Source: Bacteroidales bacterium
Lineage (GTDB): Bacteria; Bacteroidota; Bacteroidia; Bacteroidales; Dysgonomonadaceae
Length of the DNA: 64,000 nt
NCBI GenBank assembly: GCA_012837345.1
Contig: DURL01000110.1
Location: 32,842-96,841 of the forward strand
Direction of reading: 5' to 3'
Below are positions 42,256-49,827 of this stretch, piece by piece. A program made the position numbers and the translations under genes. The notes beneath the pieces are model-generated. The model saw nothing but the letters and a program-made list of their open reading frames with translations, searched no databases and was not told the DNA's origin. Within the stretch, counting starts at the first letter, position 1, and every line of letters starts with the position of its first letter.

Positions 42256-43932
42256 ATGAAAAAAACCACACTTTCATTACTCTTGCTCCTCTTTTTGGTG
42301 GCAAGATGTGATAAAGATCCCGATTTCCCCGGGCAATCTGAAAACCCAATCCTCTTCTCCTCTCAAATCAATGAGGCTGAGTCAATGCCCTCCGAAGCAA
42401 TCACGCGGTGGCAGGCAGGCGATCAAATTGGTGTATACACCGAGGGCAATGCCATGCATCGGAACATCCCCTACACTACCAACGCTGCAGGAGAGTTCAG
42501 CTCCACCAAACCCATCTATTTTCCTGCCGGGGAGGAATCAATCGACATTATTGCCTATTACCCCTACAACGCGGCACAGAGCAGCAACACACTTTCCATC
42601 AACCTCACAACCAACCCTCAGAACATCCTTTACAGCAATAACCTGAAAGGGATTGGTGCTTCGAGCAAGGAGAAGCTTAACAGGTTGGATTTTAATCACC
42701 TGTTACAACGAATCTATATAAGCCTCACGGCTACGGATGCTTCGATGCTCTCCGGCAGCCTGATGGCGTATTTGAATGGATACACGCAAGGCTCTCTCTC
42801 GCTGAGCGATGGTACTCTGTCACTCAATGAGGAGAGCCGTGGCATTATCCCTCTGGAGATTACCGGCAGCGGAAATGAAAGGATGATTCATGGGGTGTTG
42901 CTCTTCTCGCAGGGTAGCAGCGTGGAGCTAACCTTTCTGGTAAATGGTGTTCCCTTTAAGTGGAACATACCCCTGATCCAAAAAGAGAATTACATCTACA
43001 CCTATGGTGTGGAGCTTGAGGAGGAGAGCCTGCGGGTTACAACCCCGCTGACCGGGAGCAACAGTGGTGAAGCCTACATCCTTCATCCGGTGGACAATAC
43101 AACCCCCCCGCCCGTGATTCCCACCGATCCTGAGCTTGTTGAACGGCCTTCCATGCAGATCTTCATGGAAACACCCGTTCCCGGCTCCGGCACACTATCT
43201 CCCGAAATATACCAGGTCACCCATATCATCAACAATCTCAGTTGGCTCAACAACAGCAATGCCACGGCTGGGGTGAGGAACTACACCATCCATTACGATA
43301 CCGAGGAACGATACCCCGTATGGGTTGCCTATCCTCTTCATCCCTCGTTCCTGCGATCCGGTAACCGGACAGATGACTGGCAGTATGACCCGTTGATACC
43401 GGTGGCATACCAGCCCGACCTCTTCTCCGCATGGCAGACCCGCACGGTCAGCAGGGGGCACATGCTGCCGAGTGCCAGTAGAAGTGCCACCCGCGATCTG
43501 AACAGGAGCACCTTCTACTTCACCAACATGGTGGCGCAAGACAGCGAGATGAATGGCACCACCTGGAGCGATTTGGAGGAGAAGGTACGGTACTGGAGCA
43601 AACAGACGGAATATGACACACTGTATGTAGTGACCGGGAGCATCCTTCCCTCACCACCCGAAACAATCAGCTATGCCCTCGATGCCTCCGGCAGAAATGC
43701 AGCCATCCCCAAATACCTATACAAGGCACTCTGCCGTAAGAACAAGCAGAACGGTGAATACAACACGATTGCATTCAAGATGGAGAACCGTACCACCGGT
43801 ATCGATTACATCAATAGTATGCTATCTGTTGAGGAGCTGGAACAGCTGACCGGATTCACCTTTTTCAGTAAGCTGCCGGCAGGTGTCGCGACAGAGGTGA
43901 AGAGACAAAAGAGCCTCAGTAAATGGTATTGA
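42256..43932 (+). CDS. Surface lipoprotein: fimbrillin-like domain fused to a DNA/RNA non-specific nuclease
   Basis: A 558-residue protein. Residues 1-18 are a hydrophobic signal ending LVARC, an atypical lipobox with Arg before the Cys. The next residues DKDPD are acidic, as in the lipoprotein export signals that send Bacteroidota lipoproteins to the cell surface. Residues about 30-260 resemble the Mfa-like/fimbrillin family (ITRWQAGDQIGVYTEG, FPAGEESIDIIAYYPYN). Residues about 295-558 are a beta-beta-alpha-metal nuclease with the catalytic SRGHMLPSA and the metal-binding Asn segment FTNMVAQDSEMNGTTW. It probably degrades extracellular nucleic acid at the surface. It stands alone, ended by a bidirectional hairpin. 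Confidence 0.87.
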   Translation: MKKTTLSLLLLLFLVARCDKDPDFPGQSENPILFSSQINEAESMPSEAITRWQAGDQIGVYTEGNAMHRNIPYTTNAAGEFSSTKPIYFPAGEESIDIIAYYPYNAAQSSNTLSINLTTNPQNILYSNNLKGIGASSKEKLNRLDFNHLLQRIYISLTATDASMLSGSLMAYLNGYTQGSLSLSDGTLSLNEESRGIIPLEITGSGNERMIHGVLLFSQGSSVELTFLVNGVPFKWNIPLIQKENYIYTYGVELEEESLRVTTPLTGSNSGEAYILHPVDNTTPPPVIPTDPELVERPSMQIFMETPVPGSGTLSPEIYQVTHIINNLSWLNNSNATAGVRNYTIHYDTEERYPVWVAYPLHPSFLRSGNRTDDWQYDPLIPVAYQPDLFSAWQTRTVSRGHMLPSASRSATRDLNRSTFYFTNMVAQDSEMNGTTWSDLEEKVRYWSKQTEYDTLYVVTGSILPSPPETISYALDASGRNAAIPKYLYKALCRKNKQNGEYNTIAFKMENRTTGIDYINSMLSVEELEQLTGFTFFSKLPAGVATEVKRQKSLSKWY

Positions 43933-43965
43933 GGACTTCTGGTTAAGTTCCCTGCAAGAGCTACA

Positions 43966-44010
43966 AAAAAAAAGCGGTTGTCTACTTTTTCAAATAGACA
44001 ACCGTTTTAC
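43966..44010. terminator. Bidirectional terminator between nuclease and thioredoxin-like genes
   Basis: CGGTTGTCTA (43975-43984) pairs perfectly with TAGACAACCG (43995-44004). The plus side is followed by TTTTACTTTTT and the minus side by T9, so both converging genes can use it. Confidence 0.9.
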
Positions 44011-44023
44011 TTTTTCCGCTTCT

Positions 44024-44515
44024 TTAAAGAAGCTCTTGCAAATCTCCCGTATCGATGTTCATTGCGGTGATCACACCCTGTTCGTCGATCAGGTAGCTTC
44101 TGAACCCCTTGTTGAACCTTAAATCCTGGTAGAGGTCCGAATCTGTACCATTCGTTTCCCGATAACAGGAAATCATCTCCAGGTGATCCATTGCCAGTGT
44201 TCTCTCCAGCACATTCGGGTTCTCGTCGAACGAGACCGATATGAATGTGACATCCGCATTGTTCCTTGAGAGAAAATTATAGAGTTGCACATTGGCTGCA
44301 CGGGATTGGGCATCGTAACTGGCCCAAAAATTCAGCAAAACTTTTTTACCTTTCAATTCATGTAATGCAAGCCTCTCACCTTCCGAGTCCGTTAAAACGA
44401 TATCAGGAATCGTTTCTCCGGGATGATAACCTATGGAAGGCAGATCACTTTTGACAGATCCTGATGAGAGCGCTAGTGAAAGAATTGCTGCAAGGCAAAA
44501 GTTCACATACTTCAT
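44024..44515 (-). CDS. Thioredoxin-fold (TlpA/redoxin-like) exported protein lacking CxxC
   Basis: A 163-residue protein with a signal peptide (MKYVNFCLAAILSLALSSGS) and a redoxin fold: GETIPDIVLTDSEGERLALHEL, then KKVLLNFWASYDAQSRAANVQ, VTFISVSFDENP and FRSYLIDEQGVI. In active TlpA/ResA proteins the motif is WASWCGPCR. Here it reads WASYDAQSR, so both catalytic cysteines are gone, and the only Cys in the mature part is in ISCYRE. It should not catalyse thiol-disulfide exchange and may bind a partner instead. A -7 box lies about 106 bases upstream. It is not obviously linked to the DUF5106 gene that precedes it. Confidence 0.82.
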   Translation of the reverse strand: MKYVNFCLAAILSLALSSGSVKSDLPSIGYHPGETIPDIVLTDSEGERLALHELKGKKVLLNFWASYDAQSRAANVQLYNFLSRNNADVTFISVSFDENPNVLERTLAMDHLEMISCYRETNGTDSDLYQDLRFNKGFRSYLIDEQGVITAMNIDTGDLQELL

Positions 44516-44620
44516 ATAAAAATATTTTGATTACTACTCAGATTCAGCTGTTGCTTCGCGCAGCAGTCCAAATCCCTTGTCTTTAACCCCTTTTCGCTAA
44601 AAGGGAGCAATTTTGGTCTG

Positions 44621-44628
44621 CAAAAGTA
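44621..44628 (-). promoter_or_regulatory. -7 box TACTTTTG for the CxxC-less thioredoxin-like gene
   Basis: A minus-strand consensus match implying a leader of about 100 bases. The leader contains a small hairpin (CCCTTTT-AGCG-AAAAGGG, 44591-44604 area) without a T run. Confidence 0.5.
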
Positions 44629-44719
44629 GTGCTCTTTTGCTTACCAGCGCACATTTTCCCCAAAAAGAAACCTTCCAAATGTTAATAAATAAATTTACAG
44701 ATCTTTATAGTGTTTATAT

Positions 44720-45688
44720 TCAACCCATTACGGAAAAGAAGGATTCCACTGCCTCAATGGATGTGTCTTTGAGAATCACAGTCTTATCACTGTCCAGCAG
44801 GTAAATCGTAGGGATTGCCTTGACGTCGTAAAGTCTGCGGCGGGTGATTGCCATCCCCGGATCGTAGCCATGTAGCCATTGCTGCGGCATCTGAGGCAGG
44901 TAAGCTCTCCATTCTTCAAGGTCACTATCAGGATAGATCGTCAGTATGGTGAGCATGCTCCTGGTGGGACTGTTCAATGCCAATGCCTTGTTCAGTGGTG
45001 CGGAACTGTCCAGGCGACGGGTGACTGCTTCACAGGTAGGACAACCGGGATTGGAGAAGATCAGCAGCAGGTATTGGCTTTTAATATCATACAGTGCCCC
45101 TGATTCTCCCGATGGAAGGGTGAAGGTAAAATTGTTCGCTTTATCCCCCACACGGTTTAGCAGGGTCATCTCCAGCAGGAAGTTATAGCGCGACCGTTCG
45201 GCATCCTCCAGCAGGCGGGATCCGGTAATCACTTTCAACACGGGAATGAAATGCTCTTCATTACGGAAGGGTGAATTGGGGTCATAGAAATATTTCTCCA
45301 TAAGTGACACAAAATAGCGGTACATGACTGTGTCGGCTTCAGCCCGCCGGAGAGTCTGCAGTAGTGATTCAGCCGACTCACCGGCAGGGTGGATGCTCAG
45401 CAGGTGAATATAATCCACAAAAGCCTGTTCGGTGATGGCTGGTTTTTTGGTGAGCCCACTATCGGCAAAGTCAAAACGGTCCCAGAAATGACGGATCAGA
45501 TATTGTGCACGCTCATCGGGATCTGTTAAGGCTTCCGGCACTTGAGGGAAGACAAAGGTGTCAGGCACGACTGTTTCCGTCCCATACGTTTCCCTACTCT
45601 CTGTACCGCTCTTTTTGCTTGATGAGCAGGAGAGTGAACTGAACAGGGTCAGTCCGGCAAAAAGGATGAACCAAACTAGATATCTCAT
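44720..45688 (-). CDS. DUF5106 lipoprotein with thioredoxin-fold domain (CPTC)
   Basis: A 322-residue lipoprotein: signal and lipobox at residues 1-21 (LTLFSSLSC), a helical DUF5106 domain from about residue 45 to 165 (ERAQYLIRHFWDRFDFADSG) and a thioredoxin fold from about residue 180 (GDKANNFTFTLPSGESGAL, YLLLIFSNPGCPTCEAV). The CPTC motif is intact, unlike the neighbouring protein, so it may act as a periplasmic disulfide reductase or isomerase. The cis-Pro segment VKAIPTIYLLDSDKTV is present. DUF5106-thioredoxin proteins are typical of Bacteroidales and not characterised as far as I know. Confidence 0.85.
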   Translation of the reverse strand: MRYLVWFILFAGLTLFSSLSCSSSKKSGTESRETYGTETVVPDTFVFPQVPEALTDPDERAQYLIRHFWDRFDFADSGLTKKPAITEQAFVDYIHLLSIHPAGESAESLLQTLRRAEADTVMYRYFVSLMEKYFYDPNSPFRNEEHFIPVLKVITGSRLLEDAERSRYNFLLEMTLLNRVGDKANNFTFTLPSGESGALYDIKSQYLLLIFSNPGCPTCEAVTRRLDSSAPLNKALALNSPTRSMLTILTIYPDSDLEEWRAYLPQMPQQWLHGYDPGMAITRRRLYDVKAIPTIYLLDSDKTVILKDTSIEAVESFFSVMG

Positions 45689-45785
45689 CTTCTCTGATGC
45701 TATGATTTATGATGTAAAGGTAGAAAAAATTTGTCATGCCGGAGGGAATGAAGCGTCCGGCAGGTGAGTAAACCGATAATTTTCG

Positions 45786-45793
45786 TATATTTG
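45786..45793 (+). promoter_or_regulatory. -7 box TATATTTG for dnaX
   Basis: An exact consensus match. The GTG at 45793 that opens a longer dnaX frame overlaps its last base, which supports the ATG at 45820. Confidence 0.6.
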
Positions 45794-45819
45794 TGGTTCA
45801 TTCTTTGTCCGATTCTGAC

Positions 45820-47652
45820 ATGGATAACTATATCGTTTCAGCAAGAAAATACAGACCTTCCACATTTCAGACGGTGGTGGGACAGAAGGCGCTCACCACC
45901 ACTCTCAAGAACGCCATTGCCGGCAACAAGCTGGCACATGCTTATCTGTTCAGTGGCCCCAGAGGTGTGGGCAAGACCACCTGTGCCCGTATCTTTGCCA
46001 AGACAATCAACTGCCTGAGTCCGACAAGTGAACATGAGGCCTGTAACGCCTGTGAGTCGTGTGTGGCCTTCAACGAGCAGCGATCTTACAACATCCATGA
46101 GCTGGATGCGGCTTCCAACAACGGGGTGGATGACATCCGTTCACTGATTGACCAGGTACGGATCCCTCCTCAGATCGGCAAATATAAGGTTTACATCATC
46201 GACGAGGTGCATATGCTCTCCCCGTCAGCTTTCAATTCATTCCTCAAGACACTGGAAGAACCACCGGCACATGCCATTTTTATCCTGGCTACAACGGAGA
46301 AGCACAAGATCATCCCCACCATCCTCTCCCGTTGCCAGGTGTATGACTTCAACCGTATCAGCATCGGTGACATCGTGGATCACCTCCAACATGTGGCACG
46401 ACAGGAGGGAGTGACCGCAGAAGCAGAAGCACTCAACATCATCGCACAGAAAGCCGACGGGGGAATGCGCGACGCCCTCTCAATCTTCGACCAGACGGTA
46501 AGCTACACGGGTGGCAAGATCACCTATCAGGCGGTGATCGAGAACCTGAACGTGCTGGATTATGAGTACTATTTCAAGTTGACAGAGGCAATCCTGGCCG
46601 GAAGCGTGACCGGGTCTCTTCTGATCCTGAATGACATTCTCAACAGAGGGTTCGAGGGGCAGTACATTATCAGCGGCATCGCCACACATTTCCGGGATCT
46701 GCTGATCTGCCGGGATGCCGTAACAGCACAACTGTTTCAGGTGGGAGCCTCGATCCGTGAGCGCTACAGCCTAATGGCAAAGAAATGCAGCAACGCTTTC
46801 CTCTACGAGGCTATCGCGATCGCAAACGAATACGACCTCAACTACCGCATCAGCAAAAACAAACGACTGATGGTTGAGCTGATGCTGATCAGGATGTGTC
46901 AGCTCTCCGAAACGGGAACTACAGCAGGGAGAGAAAAAAAAAAGGGGCTGAATACAATTGAGGGCCGGCAAAAAAATGACGATACCAGCCAGGTACAGGA
47001 GCCGGCCATCAAACCACTGCACGAACAGAAATCAGTGGAGACCGAGAAGAGACCATCACAGCCCTCTCCCTCATCCGCTCCAGCGCAGGCTGCACCGAAA
47101 ACCACCTCACAACAGGATATAGAAGAGCCGACAGAGGTGCCCTCCCCTGACGCCGCTCACGCCACCGGAAGCAGATCACAAAAAAAGAGCAGTGCTTCGC
47201 GTTCCGGTATGGGTATCTCACTCAGCTCACTGAGCGGCTCCCGGGTGAATGAGCCGGAGATGAAAAAGCCGGAGAAAGAGGTATCCGGTTCACAACTTTT
47301 CAGCGAAGAGCAGTTGGTGACAGCCTGGAATGAGTACGCGGCCCATCTCACAGAAGAGAAGCTGTTGAAAAACAGCATGACGCTCTATCTGCCTCGGATG
47401 ATTGGTGATACACTTTTTGAGGTGGAGGTGAACTCGGACCTCAACAAACAATACCTCACCGACAACAGCCACTCCATTCTCTCTTATTTGCGGGAGAAAC
47501 TGAACAATGGCGAGATCACCATGACGATACAGATCGCCGAGGGCAATGCCATCCGGAAAGCACTCACCTCACATGAGATCTTTGATGAGATGACAAAGCA
47601 GAACCCCTCTCTTCAGAAGCTCTCCGACGAATTCGGACTGGAACTGAGCTGA
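45820..47652 (+). CDS. dnaX: DNA polymerase III gamma/tau subunit DnaX
   Basis: A 610-residue clamp-loader ATPase. Domain I has Walker A GPRGVGKTT (about residue 45), a four-Cys zinc module (CLSPTSEHEACNACESC), the Walker B segment YIIDEVHMLS and the sensor ATTEKHKIIPTILSRC. Domains II-III reach about residue 370. Then follow a low-complexity Pro/Ser/Gln linker and a C-terminal domain (about 490-610) expected to bind the polymerase. At codons 372-375 the gene carries A10 followed by GGGG, an obvious slippage or frameshift site that would yield a short gamma-like product. The start at 45820 (MDNYIVSARKYRPSTF) lies behind a -7 box. Confidence 0.95.
   Translation: MDNYIVSARKYRPSTFQTVVGQKALTTTLKNAIAGNKLAHAYLFSGPRGVGKTTCARIFAKTINCLSPTSEHEACNACESCVAFNEQRSYNIHELDAASNNGVDDIRSLIDQVRIPPQIGKYKVYIIDEVHMLSPSAFNSFLKTLEEPPAHAIFILATTEKHKIIPTILSRCQVYDFNRISIGDIVDHLQHVARQEGVTAEAEALNIIAQKADGGMRDALSIFDQTVSYTGGKITYQAVIENLNVLDYEYYFKLTEAILAGSVTGSLLILNDILNRGFEGQYIISGIATHFRDLLICRDAVTAQLFQVGASIRERYSLMAKKCSNAFLYEAIAIANEYDLNYRISKNKRLMVELMLIRMCQLSETGTTAGREKKKGLNTIEGRQKNDDTSQVQEPAIKPLHEQKSVETEKRPSQPSPSSAPAQAAPKTTSQQDIEEPTEVPSPDAAHATGSRSQKKSSASRSGMGISLSSLSGSRVNEPEMKKPEKEVSGSQLFSEEQLVTAWNEYAAHLTEEKLLKNSMTLYLPRMIGDTLFEVEVNSDLNKQYLTDNSHSILSYLREKLNNGEITMTIQIAEGNAIRKALTSHEIFDEMTKQNPSLQKLSDEFGLELS
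46926..46961 (+). promoter_or_regulatory. Candidate dnaX recoding site: AGGGAG, A10 slippery run, early stops
   Basis: AGGGAG (46926-46931) precedes A10 (46934-46943) and GGGG. The zero frame reads GAA AAA AAA AAG GGG, so the heptamer A AAA AAG (46938-46944) is correctly phased for a -1 slip. After a -1 slip, or insertion of one A, the frame reads GGG GCT GAA TAC AAT TGA (stop 46959-46961). Loss of one A gives AGG GGC TGA (stop 46949-46951). Confidence 0.65.
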
Positions 47653-47656
47653 AGTC

Positions 47657-49096
47657 TTACTCCAGGAGTGGCCAGGCAGGATCTTCTGTTCTGGCCTGTT
47701 GCATCAGCCGTTTCAGTTCAGTCGTTCTCTCCGGATAAAGTGTGACCAGGTTGTGATTCTCTGACGGGTCGGATGCCAGGTTGTAGAGTTCATACCGTCC
47801 CCCCTCACGGATATCGAGGTGCAGCAGCTTCCAGTCTCCCCTGATCAGCGCCTGACGTCCTCCCATCTCCTGAAACTCGAAGTAGAAGTAGTCGTGTGGC
47901 AGCTGTCCACACTCACCCAGCAGCGTGGGCAGGATGCTGATGCCGTCACCCGGTTGCGGCAATTCAACAGCGAGGAGTTCAGCGAAGGAGGGCAGATAAT
48001 CCCAGAAGGCAAAAGCAAGGTCACTCTTGCCGCCGGCTTCCACCTTTCCTTTCCAGGAGATGATGGTAGGGACACGTATCCCCCCCTCATAAAGATCTCT
48101 CTTGTAACCACGGAATTGCGCGTTGCTGTTGAAGAAGTCCGGATCACCACCTCCCTCCCGGTGAGGCCCATTGTCACTGGTGAAGATGATCAGTGTATCA
48201 TCATATATACCCTTCTCCTTCAGCTTATCAATAATCTGTCCCACATAGAAGTCGATACGCTTCACCATGGCTGCATGTGTGGCACGGGGATGCTCCTGTG
48301 ACATGTAACCGCCCTTCCGGAAAGCAGGTCCCGCATCGGTACCCCGGTAAGGCACCTCCTCAAATCGGCCGCGCAGGACACCAATAATTGAATCCTCCGG
48401 CACCACCAACTCGGCATGAGGCAACACCATCGGGACATATAGAAAGAAGGGGTGGTGACTCTCGGTATCAATAAATTCGAGCGTTTTCTCCTGGATCAGA
48501 TCCTGCGAGTAGGTACCGAAACCACCCTGATCATTCCCCTCCAGCAATATCTTCTCCCGGTTACTCCATAGATGCGAGGGATAGTAGTTATGGGCCAACA
48601 GTTGGCAATTGTATCCGAAAAAACGATCCACCCCCTGGTTGAGAGGATCCCCCGCAGAGCCTGGAAAGCCCAAGCCCCATTTTCCAAAGACACCGGTGGT
48701 GTATCCGGCATCACGGAAGAGGTGAAACAGGGTGTAGCTCCCCTCCGGCAGCGGGGCCTGTCCCTCGGGGGCGATCTCCTTGTTGCCCCTGATCGGAGCG
48801 TGACCGGTGTGCAAGCCAGTGAGCAGGCTGGCCCGTGAGGGAGCACTGACGGTGGTGCCTGCATAGCTCCGTGTAAAGCGGGTACCGTTGAGTGCGAGCC
48901 GGTCGATCTGAGGGGTGAGGAACTTCTCCTGACCAAAGCAGCTCAGATCACCATAGCCCAGGTCATCGGCAAGGATGAAGACCACGTTGGGTTTCTGTTG
49001 GCCCTGCAGGGAGGTAATGGCAGCGAAACCGATACCCGCAAGCGTCACTGTCACTGTTTTTGCAAGAGAATTCCGAAGGGAGGGTGAGCTGTCCAT
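47657..49096 (-). CDS. Sulfatase of the serine type
   Basis: A 479-residue exported sulfatase (signal region residues about 9-33). The metal-binding Asp pair in FILADDLGYGD, the active-site sequence SAPSRASLLTG (Ser84 as the residue converted to formylglycine), TSDNGPHREGGG and the later His/Lys residues match arylsulfatases. Because the modified residue is Ser rather than Cys, maturation requires a radical SAM anSME/AtsB-type enzyme, which is not encoded here. The protein probably removes sulfate from host or algal glycans in the periplasm. It shares a very compact divergent promoter region with the M15 peptidase gene and stands apart from any visible polysaccharide utilisation locus. Confidence 0.92.
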   Translation of the reverse strand: MDSSPSLRNSLAKTVTVTLAGIGFAAITSLQGQQKPNVVFILADDLGYGDLSCFGQEKFLTPQIDRLALNGTRFTRSYAGTTVSAPSRASLLTGLHTGHAPIRGNKEIAPEGQAPLPEGSYTLFHLFRDAGYTTGVFGKWGLGFPGSAGDPLNQGVDRFFGYNCQLLAHNYYPSHLWSNREKILLEGNDQGGFGTYSQDLIQEKTLEFIDTESHHPFFLYVPMVLPHAELVVPEDSIIGVLRGRFEEVPYRGTDAGPAFRKGGYMSQEHPRATHAAMVKRIDFYVGQIIDKLKEKGIYDDTLIIFTSDNGPHREGGGDPDFFNSNAQFRGYKRDLYEGGIRVPTIISWKGKVEAGGKSDLAFAFWDYLPSFAELLAVELPQPGDGISILPTLLGECGQLPHDYFYFEFQEMGGRQALIRGDWKLLHLDIREGGRYELYNLASDPSENHNLVTLYPERTTELKRLMQQARTEDPAWPLLE

Positions 49097-49122
49097 GCGT
49101 TCGTTTATTAATTCAGTTACTA

Positions 49123-49146
49123 CAAAGATAAAAACAATTACTTTTG
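49123..49146. promoter_or_regulatory. Back-to-back -7 boxes of the sulfatase and M15 peptidase genes
   Basis: The minus-strand box TATCTTTG (49130-49123) for the sulfatase and the plus-strand box TACTTTTG (49139-49146) for the peptidase are separated by only eight bases. The upstream elements of each promoter must therefore lie in the transcribed region of the other. Confidence 0.6.
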
Positions 49147-49161
49147 TATCTAAATATCGTG

Positions 49162-49824
49162 ATGATGAAGCTTCTCTTTTCGCTCATACTGTTGCTGCTC
49201 CTCTGCTCTGCCTGTGACAGACCGAACCGGAAACAAGCACCCCTGACAGCTGCCCAGCAGATCATGCCGACAGAAGTAGCGCTGCTTCCCGATACCCTCG
49301 TGGATGCCTCTTACAGTTTCGAAGAGGCCATCGCCGGCAGCAGTGCACCCAGAGAAGTGCTTGACCTTCTGGAATTACGTGAGGTGCATTATCACTCTGT
49401 CGACGGACAAATTCACAGAGGACAGATCCTATGTAACAGGGAGATATCAGATGACATCAGTGAACTTTTTGCCTTTATGCTGGAGGAGGGGTTTGTGATC
49501 GAGAAGGTAGTGCCGGTGGTGAGGTATGGATGGTCCGACAGCCTCTCGATGGCCGACAACAACAGCTACAGCTTTTGTTACCGCAACACCGGTTATTCAA
49601 AACATGCCCGGGGAATGGCGATTGACATCAACCCGCGCTTCAATCCATTGCGTTGGAAAAGGGGAGAACGCCCCAACAAACCGGAAGGAGCAATCATCGA
49701 CACCACCCGCAACGGCACCCTCTATCCCGGTCACCCTGTCGTAAAAGCTTTCACCGACAAAGGTTTCCGCTGGGGACACACTTTCTCTAAATATTACGAC
49801 GACCATCACTTCGAGAAGCAATAG
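49162..49824 (+). CDS. M15-family peptidase (VanY/DD-carboxypeptidase-like) lipoprotein
   Basis: A 220-residue protein with a lipoprotein signal (MMKLLFSLILLLLLCSAC) and a C-terminal M15_4-type domain: the zinc-site motif SKHARGMAIDINPRFNP (SxHxxGxAxD) near residue 150, and the last metal ligand region GFRWGHTFSKYYDDHHF. These enzymes cleave D-alanyl or L-alanyl-D-glutamate links in peptidoglycan. The N-terminal part (about 60-140) is specific to this subfamily. ATGs at 49162 and 49165 are both possible. The frame from the TTG at 49144 overlaps the promoter box and is rejected. It converges on yifB with three bases between the stops. Confidence 0.88.
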   Translation: MMKLLFSLILLLLLCSACDRPNRKQAPLTAAQQIMPTEVALLPDTLVDASYSFEEAIAGSSAPREVLDLLELREVHYHSVDGQIHRGQILCNREISDDISELFAFMLEEGFVIEKVVPVVRYGWSDSLSMADNNSYSFCYRNTGYSKHARGMAIDINPRFNPLRWKRGERPNKPEGAIIDTTRNGTLYPGHPVVKAFTDKGFRWGHTFSKYYDDHHFEKQ

Positions 49825-49827
49825 AGA

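Noticed and set aside
47657-49824. Sulfatase and neighbours as a polysaccharide utilisation locus
   Set aside because: No SusC/SusD pair, glycoside hydrolase or sulfatase-maturing enzyme lies nearby. The flanking genes are housekeeping.
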